Positions 1-11,420 of a DNA stretch of 64,000 nucleotides are shown here, piece by piece. Made by a program: the position numbers and the translations under genes. The stretch covers positions 1 to 64,000 of the forward strand of contig JARGXX010000095.1 of assembly GCA_030374765.1 (NCBI GenBank). The letters run 5' to 3'. Below the pieces are notes generated by a model. The model did not search any database. It was not told the DNA's origin and was given only the letters and a program-made list of their open reading frames with translations. The DNA is from Agarophyton chilense. Its lineage: Eukaryota; Rhodophyta; Florideophyceae; Gracilariales; Gracilariaceae. How positions within the stretch are numbered: the first letter of the stretch is position 1; the number at the start of each line of letters is the position of its first letter.

Positions 1-2133
1 AAACCCCTAAAAACCCCTAAAACCCTAAAACCCCTAAAAAACTAATAAAAAACCCCTAAAACCCTAAAACCCCTAAACCCCTAAACCCCTACCCCTAAAC
101 CCCTAAAACCCCTAAAACCCCTAAAACCCCTAAAACCCTAAACCCCCTAAAACCCCTAAAGCCCTAAAACCCCTAAACCCCTAAACCCCTAAAACCCCTA
201 AAACCCTTAAACCCCTAAACCCCTAAACCCCTAAACCCCTAAAACCCTAAAACCCCCTAAACCCCTAAACCCCTAAAACCCCTAAAACCCCCTAAACCCC
301 TAAAAACCCCTAAAAACCCCTAAACCCCTAAAACCCCTAAACCCCTAACCCCTAAAACCCCTAAAACCCCTAAACCCCTAAAACCCCTAAAACGCCCTAA
401 ACCCCTAAACCCTAAAACGCCCTAAAACGCCCTAAAACCCCTAAACCCCTAAAACCCCTAAAACCCCTAAAACCCCTAAACCCCTAAACCCCTAAAACCC
501 CTAAACCCCTAAACCCCTAAACCCCTAAACCCCTAAAACCCCTAAACCCCTAAACCCCTAAACGCCCTAAACCCCTAAACCCCTAAAACCCCTAAACCCC
601 TAAAACCCCTAAACCCCTAAAAACCCCTAAACCCCTAAAACCCCTAAAACCCCTAAACCCTAAAACCCCTAAACCCCTAAAACCCCTAAAACCCCTAAAC
701 CCCTAAAGCCCTAAAACCCCTAAACCCCTAAAACCCCTAAAACCCCTAAACGCCCTAAAACCCCTAAACCCCTAAACCCCTAAACCCCTAAACCCCTAAA
801 CCCCTTAAACCCCTAAACCCCTAAACCCCTAAAACCCCTACGCCCTAAAACCCCTAAAACCCCTAAAACCCCTAAACCCCTAAAACCCCTAAAACCCCTA
901 AACCCCTAAACCCCTAAAACGCCCTAAACCCCTAAACCCCGCGCCCTAAACCCCTAAAACCCCTAAAACCCCTAAAACCCCTAAACGCCCTAAACCCCTA
1001 AACCCCTAAAACCCCTAAAACCCCCTAAGCCCTAAACCCCTAAAACCCCTAAACCCCTAAACCCCTAAAACCCCTAAACCCCTAAACCCCTAAACCCCTA
1101 AACCCCTAAAACCCCTAAACCCCTAAACCCCTAAACCCCTAAACCCCTAAACCCCTAAAGCCCTAAAACGCCCTAAACGCCCTAAAGCCCTAAAACCCCT
1201 AAACCCCTAAACCCCTACTCCCCCTAAACCCCTAAACCCCTAAACGCCCTAAACCCCTAAAACCCCTAAACCCCTAAACCCCTAAAACCCCTAAACCCCT
1301 AAAGCCCTAAACCCCTAAAACCCCTAAAACCCCTAAACCCCTAAACCCCTAAACCCCTAAACCCCTAAACCCCTAAAACGCCCTAAACCCCTAAAACCCC
1401 TAAACCCCTAAACCCCTAAACCCCTAAAACCCCTAAAACCCCTAAACCCCTAAACCCCTAAACCCCTAAACCCCTAAAACCCCTAAACCCCTAAACCCCT
1501 AAACCCCTAAACCCCTAAACCCCTAAACCCCTAAACCCCTAAACCCCTAAACCCCTAAGCCCTAAACCCCTAAACCCCTAAACCCCTAAACCCCTAAACC
1601 CCTAAACCCCTAAACCCCTAAAACCCCTAAACCCCTAAACCCCTAAACCCCTAAAACCCCTAAAACCCCTAAACCCCTAAACCCCTAAACCCCTAAACCC
1701 CTAAACCCCTAAAACCCCTAAAGCCCTAAAACCCCTAAACCCCTAAACCCCTAAACCCCTAAAACCCCTAAAACGCCCTAAACCCCTAAACCCCTAAAAC
1801 CCCTAAACCCCTAAACCCCTAAAACCCCTAAACCCCTAAAACCCCTAAAAACCCCTAAACCCCTAAAACCCCTAAACCCCTAAACCCCTAAAGCCCTAAA
1901 CCCCTAAACCCCTAAACCCCTAAAACCCCTAAAACCCCTAAAACCCCTAAACCCCTAAACCCCTAAAACCCTAAAACCCCTAAACCCCTAAAACCCCTAA
2001 AACCCCTAAACCCCTAAACCCTAAACCCCTAAACCCCTAAACCCCTAAACCCCTAAAACCCCTAAACCCCTAAAACCCCTAAAACCCCTAAAACCCCTAA
2101 ACCCCTAAAACCCCTAAACCCCTAAAACCCCTA
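1..2133. repeat. Terminal telomeric repeat tract
   Basis: Uninterrupted tract of C-rich telomeric repeats on the + strand. CCCCTAAA and CCCCTAAAA dominate, with scattered CCCTAAA, CCCCCTAAA and CGCCCTAAA/GCCCTAAA variants, so the G-strand is mainly TTTAGGGG/TTTTAGGGG. C-rich 5'->3' orientation at the left edge is what a left chromosome end should show. The variants are mixed through the whole tract, as expected from a telomerase that slips on its template; long-read homopolymer error could add to it. The tract stops abruptly at the first 773-bp subtelomeric repeat. Confidence 0.97.
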
Positions 2134-3177
2134 CAGCAGCTATGGCCATGGTACGGCGCCTGGTAGGAGGGAAACGAGTTTGCTCACATTGAGTGAAATT
2201 GCCTGCGGGCACTTTTGGTCAACTGCGAATTACGGCTCATAATTTGCACCCCGAAAGTGCGAAATAATAATGCAAATCAACAATCGGGGTGCAAATTATG
2301 AGCCGTAATTCGCAGTTGAAATTTATTGCCTGCAGGCAATCCCAATCGCTCTTTTTGACTACGTCTGCCCACATCCAAAAACACCCCCCTGGGCCCCCAA
2401 CACCCCGTTTTTCGCCTTCGCCCACACGCCTCTCCCTACATTTGCGCCACACTCCTAAACTCTCACCACACCCCTCGTCTCTCGCATACGCCTCTGTAGA
2501 CCCATTTCAAGCCCCATTGCAAAACCGAAAGCCTAATGATGTTTCACTAAACCCCTTCACTCGGGCACAGCGCTTCTTCTCCACTGCACCGTGTCACACC
2601 TAATATACATTCAACTTTTCAATTTCAACCAAGTACTCTAAAACACCAAACCTTTTCACCACTCTCCTCTTTATACATATGCTACTACTTCTCGGAAGTG
2701 CACCATAACATGTCTTTCCACAAACATGTCTGTCGACACCGTTTACGCGAGCTCGTTCACCTTTCACATTCGACAGTATTCGCCTGTGGTAGTCTAAGGT
2801 TGGGCGCCGCTAGAAAAGACGTTCAGCCCCAACCGGTTCAATAACCGTCGTTACCGCCGGTATAAAGCCGTTAGAGGGAGACACAGGCATGGGAATCGGC
2901 TCTATACAGCAGCTATGGCCTTGGTACGGCGCCTGGTAGAAGGGAAACGAGTTTGCTCACATTGAGTGAAATTGCCTGCGGGCACTTTTGGTCAACTGCG
3001 AATTACGGCTCATAATTTGCACCCCGAAAGTGCGAAATAATAATGCAAATCAACAATCGGGGTGCAAATTATGAGCCGTAATTCGCAGTTGAAATTTATT
3101 GCCTGCAGGCAATCCCAATCCCCCTTTTTGACTACGTCTGCCCACATCCTAAAACACCCCCCTGGGCCCCCCACACG
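2134..3177. repeat. 773-bp subtelomeric repeat: one full unit and one truncated unit
   Basis: Unit 1 (2134-2906) directly abuts the telomere and unit 2 begins at 2907. Unit 2 breaks off near 3177, about 271 bp in, where unrelated sequence leading to the dioxygenase-like gene begins. Each unit starts with CAGCAGCTATGGCC or a variant and carries a large inverted repeat about 85 bp in. Short ORFs of 71 and 104 codons inside the unit follow the repeat, start inside the inverted repeat and show no domain, so I do not call them genes. Similar units resume at 8182. Confidence 0.93.
2220..2318. repeat. Perfect 33-bp inverted repeat (hairpin) in the 773-bp unit
   Basis: Arms at 2220-2252 and 2286-2318 are perfect reverse complements separated by 33 nt. 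Pairing continues imperfectly outward into ATTGCCTGCGGGCA on the left and ATTGCCTGCAGGCAAT on the right; the latter is itself a 16-bp palindrome. Seven copies are present: 2220-2318, 2993-3091, 8205-8303, 8978-9076, 9751-9849, 10523-10621 and 11296-11394. The cores look unchanged in all copies, including truncated units, whereas the rest of the unit carries substitutions. It could be a foldback element, a recombination or replication hairpin, or a terminus of a mobile element. Confidence 0.93.
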
Positions 3178-3851
3178 CCATATTACGTCTTCAACCAAGT
3201 ATTCTAAAACACATAGCCTTCACAGCACATGGTAAACATCACGCGCTAGGGTGCCACCGCGCATTCAAGTGGCCGTTACTTTACATATGCACGCACGTGC
3301 TTGCATTACTTTTACGCAGAGCTGCAGTACGTCGACTTACCTCAATACGCGTGTACGCTGTGATGTCTTTACCGTTAAATACAATCATCACGGAAAAGTA
3401 CGGGTAACTTTCGATATAAGATACCTTTTTGAAAACCACATTTACGCCTGCAATCGTCAAATGGCCCCATTTCGTAACACTTCTATATTCCTCACAACAC
3501 AAAACCGCCTCCTTGACTGGTCCCCCCCCGTTGCAATCGCGTGTACTCATCGTACGGTTTTATACTGCATACAGTGGCGCCGTTGCAAGCGCCAAATCTA
3601 CTTGGAATACCGTATTCAGAAAATGTTCTACGTATGACTAAAACAACCACTGATGTAGTACTATGTGTGTTACTACCTCTTACTTATGCTGATTACCAAT
3701 AGTTTTAGTAGCACATATACTTGTACTACCAGAATTACTAGTACAAGTAGAGGAAGAAGCACGATGAAAGGTTAGGTTTTGAGGATAGAAACGAGTACTT
3801 TATTCCAAGGTATCTAGATATGCTACTGTTCCAACAGACCGCATCGGTGCA
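3178..3851. other. Gene-free stretch downstream of the dioxygenase-like gene
   Basis: No supportable gene. Overlapping ORFs of 70-128 codons on both strands have no recognisable domain. The stretch contains the 3' flank of the minus-strand gene and a short perfect stem-loop at 3719-3748. Confidence 0.6.
3719..3748. other. 10-bp perfect stem-loop 3' of the dioxygenase-like gene
   Basis: ACTTGTACTA (3719-3728) and TAGTACAAGT (3739-3748) are perfect reverse complements with a 10-nt loop. It lies about 100 nt beyond the stop codon of the minus-strand gene, so it would fall in its 3' UTR or 3' flank. Function is unknown; it could affect mRNA 3' end formation or be chance. Confidence 0.45.
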
Positions 3852-6800
3852 TCATGCGTTATTGGCTTCAGATTCATCACTGACGACCCAGTCAGACTCA
3901 TGAATGCCATCGCTATCAGCCCCTGCATAGCCGTTGTTGTCCCCTCCCACCAATTGCAAAATCTCCGCGTCTAAATCCGATTCGTCGTTGGCCACCTCCA
4001 TCGCTTCTATCTCGTCTGCTTCTATCGGCGACTGCGCATCGTCCTCTCCGGAGTTATTCTTGGTCCCTTGTTCCCCCAGTCCTTCATATTCCTCTTCGGC
4101 TTGTAGGTCCACGTCATCATTGGACACAAACCGCGGAGTGAATCCCTGTTGCCGGTGAACTGCATCAGGGAGCTGATATCCGTCAGGCACCATGTACATG
4201 TGGTAGCGGACCAGCTCACGCTCCATGTACCCGTCTTCGTAAGAAGCTCCAGCGTGGAACACGTCTCCCCTGCCAATGAAAACAGAGAACGGTGGCACTC
4301 GCAACTTTTTCACCTCCATGCTCTTCGAAAGCTGCTTCAGGCGCTGCAAGCTTCCGAATACCGTGCGGTGCGAATCTTCGCACACCCATATGGGGAACGA
4401 AAACTGCCCAGAAACCATCATAAAGTACCCCGGGTTCCCTCCGGCCTCCCTTTCTTCGTGCGTCAGCCCTCGAAAGTCGGTGTGAAGAGCTTGCCGCCGG
4501 CATTCCAAGCTCGTGCACAAAACTCTGCCTCCTGTCACCGGCCCATGCATCTTGATGCTGTTGCTGAGGTTGTTGTTCAATCGCAACGCACACAAGATCT
4601 GGCCCAGCCGCGCATCCAACAATGCCCGACGCCGAACAAGCCACTCCAATTGCGGGTCGCGTTCTACTGCATCCACCATCCCGGCTCGGGTCGTCATAAA
4701 CCTTCCAACTCCTACATTCCGATCCTTCCCATCCACCGCCGATCCGGCGTTGATAATCGGGTTCCATCTTATGCGGTTCGATTCAATCCGCAAGTCGGGC
4801 TGCTGCTTGAAGTTGTCTTCAAACCATTGCAGCATTTTCCCAGACACATCCCCACCATTCAAACATTTCGGCGCACCCTCATCGGTTGCAAACGATTCCA
4901 AAATGCAGAACCCTTGGTGTTGCAGCTCCCTGCGCTTTTCACCGAAGAACTCCAACGCCAACTCATCCCGCTCCATCGCTGCCATCCACAGGCGCTCCTC
5001 TTCACTTTTCGGATTGCCGCTCGTCGGTAGCACTTGTCCAAACACCGGAACCTTGGTAGATTCTAGCGCCGCATGCTTCTCCTTCGCGGCGTGCCAAAAC
5101 ACCAGATGGTGGACCAGCTTCAGCTCTTCCGCCGTCAGGCATTCAGCTCGGTGCTTGGACGCCATATGGATGGTGTCCAGCCAAGGATGCACGTGTTCAA
5201 TCACGTTAACATCCTTTGGCAACATGCTCGGCGGCACATTTGCCCAATTACACCATGCCGGCGATGAAGCCCCTTTGTAAGTTTCTGGCAGCCTCATCCA
5301 TTGCGGCGGTCCATCGGGAGGGTTAGAGTCGTCAAATGGGCGCTCAATGTCAGCATCTCTCATCGACCCCTCCCCACCCTGCTGCACACCTTCACCCACT
5401 GCATCGTCCGTCACGAATGCCTCATTACCCTCGCCGTCTGAGAAGTTCTCGGCGCGGATTCCCAGGTTCCCCAACAGTTCAAACAGAGTATCTCTCCGCA
5501 ACTGCTTCATCCGCTGCAACAACTCCCTTTCCTGTGCCAGTTGGGTTCTCTTCGACCGGCGACTGGGTGGAGACAGTCTCGTGTCAGGAGCTTTTCGCTT
5601 CACACCCCTTGCACGCCCAACCGGCACCTCTTCCACCCTTGGAACAGTTCTTTTTCCTTTCCCCTTACGCGTGCTCACCCTTGGACGCGACTCGTTGTAG
5701 TTCATGTCGTCGTCCAAGTCCAACACAGCCACCTCCGGCGACGGCGCCACAGTCTTCACCTTCGCCCGTCCCGGAGCGCTCCGACTTTGATGCTGCCCCG
5801 AGGGCTCGCTGGAGACCCTTTCCCTACTCCTCTCCTCACTCCCTACTTCAAACAACCCCTCCATCCTGTCCGTTACTTCCTTCATTTTGCGCTCCAGCTT
5901 CCTTTCCCACTGCCGGTCGCTCCCGGAGTTCTCCATCTTCGACACAATCATGACGAGGAAGTTCCGCACGGTGGACGTTTCCACTCCGCCAATGCTCATT
6001 TGGGTGTCGAGCACGGCGGCAACCGTCACGTCCTTCTTCTCTGCCACTTGTCGGCAAAAGAAGTACACCTGCAGCGCAAACTTGAAAAAGTAATACCGCA
6101 TATCCTCGAACCGGCCCCTTCTCCCCCCTTCGAAACCCCCGCGGGTACCCAGTAAAGCCTTCACACACTCCACGCAAAACAAAAAACCGCCTTCATCGAG
6201 TGTGTACAACCGGTCGTCCGACAAATGCGACAGACCCAACTTCGGCGCCTCTTTGCACACCTTCTCAAAGTTGCTCAGCAACTCCGGGCTCCTTACAAGA
6301 GCAAGGGCAATGTCGGCGTAGCGCCGAAGTTGCGTCGTTTCCAATGTGCCGAGTAGCATAAACTCTTGCATCGCTACTGCCACCGCATATGACGTCAGTG
6401 ACTTGACCTTCACTTTGTCATCCAACACTGACGCCATTATGAACGACACGGTGGTGTGCACGCGGTCTGCAAACGACATCGCCAACACGTTGCTTGCCAT
6501 GATGTTCAGCTTACAACCGATGCTCAACCGCTCCTTCCTTGTGAGGTCCTTCCCGTCCGGTCGCAACCACAGAACGACGTCCAGCACTTGGGTCATGCTT
6601 TTCCACCTCTGGGACGTGTTCCTCAGGTCTTGGTACACCACCAAACGATGAAGCCCATCCACCAACAGACACTCACAGGTAATTGAATTGCCTTGAAGAA
6701 CCTCATCCACTGATCTGCCGCCGAGCACGATTGCAACGCTGACCCGCCCAACCGCTCCCAAAACACCTTGCTGCTCCATCATAACCTTCAAATTCTCCCT

Positions 6801-7745
6801 GTGCTGCCCATTCAATGCCCGCACTTGATGCTCCCCGTAGCGAATTCTGCCGATATCCACCGTAGCATTCACCTGCCTATAGTGGTTCAGCTCAATCTTG
6901 CTATCGGTGGGGATCGCAACAGCCTGTTTCGGAGGCTCCATCGCTTGTGACAATGACCGGGTGTTCGACGGGCCCGACCTCATACCCGTGAAAATGACGT
7001 CCTCATCCACCTCCATTGCCTTGGCGGCCGAAGTACCCACTTCAATCGTTCCGCCCGGTGGCGTACGAGGGCGTGGCGTTACTGCGCGTGAAACGGATGT
7101 GCCCCTGCGCGGCGTTGGTTGAGACCTCAGACGAGGTCGCCCAGTGCGTCGAATTGTACCAGGAGAAACGGTGGCAACAGTTGCCCCAGCACCAGTTGCA
7201 GTCGAACCAGATGCATTCGAGCGCTGCGATGCGCGCCCTTGGCGGCTCTGGGACCTCGTCTTACGACTTCCCGTTCGGGGCGTCGTAGGTGGACGCCGTT
7301 GTACGTCGGGAGTACCCTTCGACGGGGGTGGGGACTTTCTCCTCCTCTTTCCGACCGCATCAGCGGATTCATCTGAATCCACCTCAACCACCTCCCCTGT
7401 TGTTTCCATCGCCTCCATCATACCGAGGTCCCACGAATAAAAAGAATTCGGTAACACCCCACCCAGTGTTGCAGGCGGTTCTTCCACACCACCAAATCGG
7501 TACGGGTACCTAATGTCGTCAAACCCCGGCAGGATCTTAACACTGCGAACTTTCACCAAATCCTCACCTTCCGCCTCAAAGCTCTTTAGGCTAGATCCAT
7601 GCATATCCCTGGACAATTCCCCCTCCTTCCTACCAGGCATCAACACAGCCGTTCCGACGCGCCGGCGGTTTCCCCCTTCGCCTTTCGCCAAAAGAAACAC
7701 GACGTCGGCTGCTTTCATGTGTTGATGTTTTCCACGCGATGGCAT
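3852..7745 (-). CDS. AT-hook / ParB-like / 2OG-Fe(II) dioxygenase-like protein (1297 aa)
   Basis: Intronless minus-strand gene. The frame is open 32 codons further upstream, but the first ATG is at 7745 (MPSRGKHQHM), which I take as the start. Seen in order: a serine/arginine/proline-rich basic region containing an AT-hook-like GRPR core near residue 204; a ParB/sulfiredoxin-like segment with VDGLHRL around residues 362-368; a basic disordered middle; and a C-terminal part with the signature of 2-oxoglutarate/Fe(II) dioxygenases. That signature is H1088-x-D1090, distal H1164 in GDVFHAG, and R1180 in LVRYHMYM for 2-oxoglutarate binding. The last about 100 residues are acidic. Enzymes of this fold oxidise nucleic-acid bases, histones or small molecules; the AT-hook makes a DNA or chromatin substrate plausible, which is inference. 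It is flanked on both sides by the 773-bp-unit hairpin and lies next to a DNA methyltransferase-SET gene. Subfamily not assigned. Confidence 0.8.
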   Translation of the reverse strand: MPSRGKHQHMKAADVVFLLAKGEGGNRRRVGTAVLMPGRKEGELSRDMHGSSLKSFEAEGEDLVKVRSVKILPGFDDIRYPYRFGGVEEPPATLGGVLPNSFYSWDLGMMEAMETTGEVVEVDSDESADAVGKRRRKSPPPSKGTPDVQRRPPTTPRTGSRKTRSQSRQGRASQRSNASGSTATGAGATVATVSPGTIRRTGRPRLRSQPTPRRGTSVSRAVTPRPRTPPGGTIEVGTSAAKAMEVDEDVIFTGMRSGPSNTRSLSQAMEPPKQAVAIPTDSKIELNHYRQVNATVDIGRIRYGEHQVRALNGQHRENLKVMMEQQGVLGAVGRVSVAIVLGGRSVDEVLQGNSITCECLLVDGLHRLVVYQDLRNTSQRWKSMTQVLDVVLWLRPDGKDLTRKERLSIGCKLNIMASNVLAMSFADRVHTTVSFIMASVLDDKVKVKSLTSYAVAVAMQEFMLLGTLETTQLRRYADIALALVRSPELLSNFEKVCKEAPKLGLSHLSDDRLYTLDEGGFLFCVECVKALLGTRGGFEGGRRGRFEDMRYYFFKFALQVYFFCRQVAEKKDVTVAAVLDTQMSIGGVETSTVRNFLVMIVSKMENSGSDRQWERKLERKMKEVTDRMEGLFEVGSEERSRERVSSEPSGQHQSRSAPGRAKVKTVAPSPEVAVLDLDDDMNYNESRPRVSTRKGKGKRTVPRVEEVPVGRARGVKRKAPDTRLSPPSRRSKRTQLAQERELLQRMKQLRRDTLFELLGNLGIRAENFSDGEGNEAFVTDDAVGEGVQQGGEGSMRDADIERPFDDSNPPDGPPQWMRLPETYKGASSPAWCNWANVPPSMLPKDVNVIEHVHPWLDTIHMASKHRAECLTAEELKLVHHLVFWHAAKEKHAALESTKVPVFGQVLPTSGNPKSEEERLWMAAMERDELALEFFGEKRRELQHQGFCILESFATDEGAPKCLNGGDVSGKMLQWFEDNFKQQPDLRIESNRIRWNPIINAGSAVDGKDRNVGVGRFMTTRAGMVDAVERDPQLEWLVRRRALLDARLGQILCALRLNNNLSNSIKMHGPVTGGRVLCTSLECRRQALHTDFRGLTHEEREAGGNPGYFMMVSGQFSFPIWVCEDSHRTVFGSLQRLKQLSKSMEVKKLRVPPFSVFIGRGDVFHAGASYEDGYMERELVRYHMYMVPDGYQLPDAVHRQQGFTPRFVSNDDVDLQAEEEYEGLGEQGTKNNSGEDDAQSPIEADEIEAMEVANDESDLDAEILQLVGGDNNGYAGADSDGIHESDWVVSDESEANNA

Positions 7746-8181
7746 TGCAATACACACAATATGAACCGGGGAGATGCGCGCAGAAGAGCGTGACAACAAA
7801 AAACTATGACACGGGCGAATGAAGGCGGAACACAAAGCCAAATACGGCAGATCCGAAACTCAGGCCCGCGGGGAGATGATTCAAGTAAAAGTGCAGACTT
7901 GATGCGAACTTTGATGGCGCCCGCTTGATCCGTTTACAAAACAAGACAGAGGCTGCAGTTCGGGAAAGGGAAGGAATGTGACGGCGGGGAAAACGGGTGT
8001 AAACGGGTGTACTTCGACTCCGTCCTTTCCGCGAAAAACTAAAAAGGGCTCCTAGTGGTTGTGTAGTGGCAACCTGAACCCCAACGACGCGTGACACGCG
8101 TCACAGCAATCGCGATCCGTTCCAAAAAAACCGCTGCACAGACACCAAATTTTATAAGTTTTAGGGGGGTTGTGTGTGGCA
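7746..8181. other. 5' flank of the dioxygenase-like gene
   Basis: About 435 bp between the start codon of the minus-strand gene and the resumption of the 773-bp repeat. It would hold the promoter and 5' UTR. No TATA-like element or other site can be assigned with confidence. Confidence 0.5.
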
Positions 8182-11100
8182 AATTGCCTGCGGGCACTTT
8201 TGGTCAACTGCGAATTACGGCTCATAATTTGCACCCCGAAAGTGCGAAATAATAATGCAAATCAACAATCGGGGTGCAAATTATGAGCCGTAATTCGCAG
8301 TTGAAATTTATTGCCTGCAGGCAATCCCAATCGCTCTTTTTGACTACGTCTGCCCACATCCAAAAACACCCCCCTGGGCCCCCAACACCCCGTTTTTCGC
8401 CTTCGCCCACACGCCCCTCCCTACATTTGCGCCACACTCGTAAACTCTCACCACACCCCTCATATCTCGCATACGCCTGCTTAAACCCATATCAAGCGTC
8501 ATTGCAAAACCGAAAGCCTAATGATGTTTCACTAAACACCTTCACTCGCCCACAACGCTTCTTCTTCACTGCACCGTGTCACAACTCATGTACATTCAAC
8601 TTTTCAATTTCAACCAAGTACTCTAAAAAACCAAACTTTCTCACCACTCTCCTTTCTATACAGATGCTACTAATTCTCGGAAGTGCACCAAAACATGTCT
8701 TTCCACAAACATGTCTGTCGGCACCCTTTACGCGAGCTCGTTCACCATTCACATTCGACAGTATTCGCCTGTGGTAGTCTAAGGTTGGGCGCCGCTAGAA
8801 AAGACGTTCAGCCCCAACCGGTTCAATAACCGTCGTTACCGCCGGTATAAAGCCGTGAGAGGGAGACACAGGCATGGGAATCGGCTCTATACAGCGTCTA
8901 CGGCCTTGGTACGGCGCCTGGTAGAAGGGAAACGAGTTTGCTCACATTGAGTGAAATTGCCTGCGGGCACTTTTGGTCAACTGCGAATTACGGCTCATAA
9001 TTTGCACCCCGAAAGTGCGAAATAATAATGCAAATCAACAATCGGGGTGCAAATTATGAGCCGTAATTCGCAGTTGAAATTTATTGCCTGCAGGCAATCC
9101 CAATCCCCCTTTTTGACTACGTCTGCCCACATCCAAAAACACCCCCCTGGGCCCCCAACACCCCGTTTTTCGCCTTCGCCCACACGCCTCTCCCTACATT
9201 TGCGCCACACTCCTAAACTCTCACCACACCCCTCGTCTCTCGCATACGCCTCTGTAGACCCATATCAAGCGTCATTGCAAAACCGAAAGCCTAATGATGT
9301 TTCACTAAACCCCTTCACTCGGGCACAGCGCTTCTTCTCCACTGCACCGTGTCACACCTAATTTACATTCAACTTTTCAATTTCAACCAAGTACTGTAAA
9401 ACACCAAACTTTCTCACCACTCTCCTCTTTATACATATGCTACTACTTCTCGGAAGTGCACCAAAACATGTCTTTCCACAAACATGTCTGTCGACACCGT
9501 TTACGCGAGCTCGTTCACCTTTCACATTCGACAGTATTCGCCTGTGGTAGTCTAAGGTTGGGCGCCGCTAGAAAAGACGTTCAGCCCCAACCGGTTCAAT
9601 AACCGTCGTTACCGCCGGTATAAAGCCGTGAGAGGGAGACACAGGCATGGGAATCGGCTCTATACAGCAGCTATGGCCTTGGTACGGCGCCTGGTAGAAG
9701 GGAAACGAGTTTGCTCACATTGAGTGAAATTGCCTGCGGGCACTTTTGGTCAACTGCGAATTACGGCTCATAATTTGCACCCCGAAAGTGCGAAATAATA
9801 ATGCAAATCAACAATCGGGGTGCAAATTATGAGCCGTAATTCGCAGTTGAAATTTATTGCCTGCAGGCAATCCCAATCCCCCTTTTTGACTACGTCTGCC
9901 CACATCCAAAAACACCCCCCTGGGCCCCCAACACCCCGTTTTTCGCCTTCGCCCACACGCCTCTCCCTACATTTGCGCCACACTCCTAAACTCTCACCAC
10001 ACCCCTCGCCTCTCGCATACGCCTCTGTAGACCCATATCAAGCGTCATTGCAAAACCGAAAGCCTAATGATGTTTCACTAAACCCCTTCACTCGGGCACA
10101 GCGCTTCTTCTCCACTGCACCGTGTCACACCTAATTTACATTCAACTTTTCAATTTCAACCAAGTACTCTAAAACACCAAACTTTTCACCACTCTCCTCT
10201 TTATACATATGCTACTACTTCTCGGAAGTGCACCATAACATGTCTTTCCACAAACATGTCTGTCGGCACCCTTTACGCGAGCTCGTTCACCTTTCACATT
10301 CGACAGTATTCGCCTGTGATAGTCTAAGGTTGGGCGACGCTAGAAAAGACGTTCAGCCCCAACCGGTTCAATAACCGTCGTTACCGCCGGTATGAAGCCA
10401 TGAGAGGGAGACACAGGCATGGGAATCGGCTCTATACAGCAGCTATGGCCTTGGTACGGCGCCTGGTAGAAGGGAAACGAGTTTGCTCACATTGAGTGAA
10501 ATTGCCTGCGGGCACTTTTGGTCAACTGCGAATTACGGCTCATAATTTGCACCCCGAAAGTGCGAAATAATAATGCAAATCAACAATCGGGGTGCAAATT
10601 ATGAGCCGTAATTCGCAGTTGAAATTTATTGCCTGCAGGCAATCCCAATCCCCCTTTTTGACTACGTCTGCCCACATCCAAAAACACCCCCCTGGGCCCC
10701 CAACACCCCGTTTTTCGCCTTCGCCCACACGCCTCTCCCTACATTTGCGCCACACTCCTAAACTCTCACCACACCCCTCGCCTCTCGCATACGCCTCTGT
10801 AGACCCATATCAAGCGTCATTGCAAAACCGAAAGCCTAATGATGTTTCACTAAACCCCTTCACTCGCCCACAGCGCTTCTTCTCCACTGCACCGTGTCAC
10901 AACTCATGTACATTCAACTTTTCAATTTCAACCAAGTACTCTAAAAAACCAAACTTTCTCACCACTCTCCTTTCTATACAGATGCTACTAATTCTCGGAA
11001 GTGCACCAAAACATGTCTTTCCACAAACATGTCTGTCGGCACCCTTTACGCAAGCTCGTTCACCTTTCACATTCGACAGTATTCGCCTGTGGTAGTCTAA

Positions 11101-11420
11101 GGTTGGGCGCCGCTAGAAAAGACGTTCAGCCCCAACCGGTTCAATAACCTTCGTTACCGCCGGTATAAAGCCGTTAGAGGGAGACACAGGCATTGGAATC
11201 GGCTCTATAGAGCGTCTATGGCCTTGGTACGGCGCCTGGTAGAAGAGAAACGAGTTTGCTCACATTGAGTGAAATTGCCTGCGGGCACTTTTGGTCAACT
11301 GCGAATTACGGCTCATAATTTGCACCCCGAAAGTGCGAAATAATAATGCAAATCAACAATCGGGGTGCAAATTATGAGCCGTAATTCGCAGTTGAAATTT
11401 ATTGCCTGCAGGCAATCCCC
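8182..11420. repeat. 773-bp subtelomeric repeat array, second block
   Basis: A 5'-truncated unit (8182-8891) is followed by three full units (8892-9664, 9665-10436, 10437-11209) and a 3'-truncated unit (11210-11420). The block resumes at unit offset about 62, whereas the block on the other side of the dioxygenase-like gene stops at offset about 270. The hairpin segment (about 208 bp) is therefore duplicated in direct orientation on both sides of the gene block. Units differ by scattered substitutions and one-base length changes. The last unit ends just after the hairpin and runs into the upstream region of the methyltransferase-SET gene. Confidence 0.93.

Noticed and set aside
2237-2603. ORFs of 71 (-) and 104 (+) codons repeated in each 773-bp unit
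   Set aside because: They overlap each other and begin inside the inverted repeat; their recurrence is explained by repetition of DNA, and no domain or better-than-random composition is visible.
4149-5280. Long + strand ORFs (for example 293 and 255 codons) opposite the dioxygenase-like gene
   Set aside because: Antisense shadows of a GC-rich coding region; the minus strand has a 1297-codon frame with catalytic motifs.
10330-10400. tRNA-like B box (GGTTCAATA) in the 773-bp unit
   Set aside because: No A box or cloverleaf can be formed around it.
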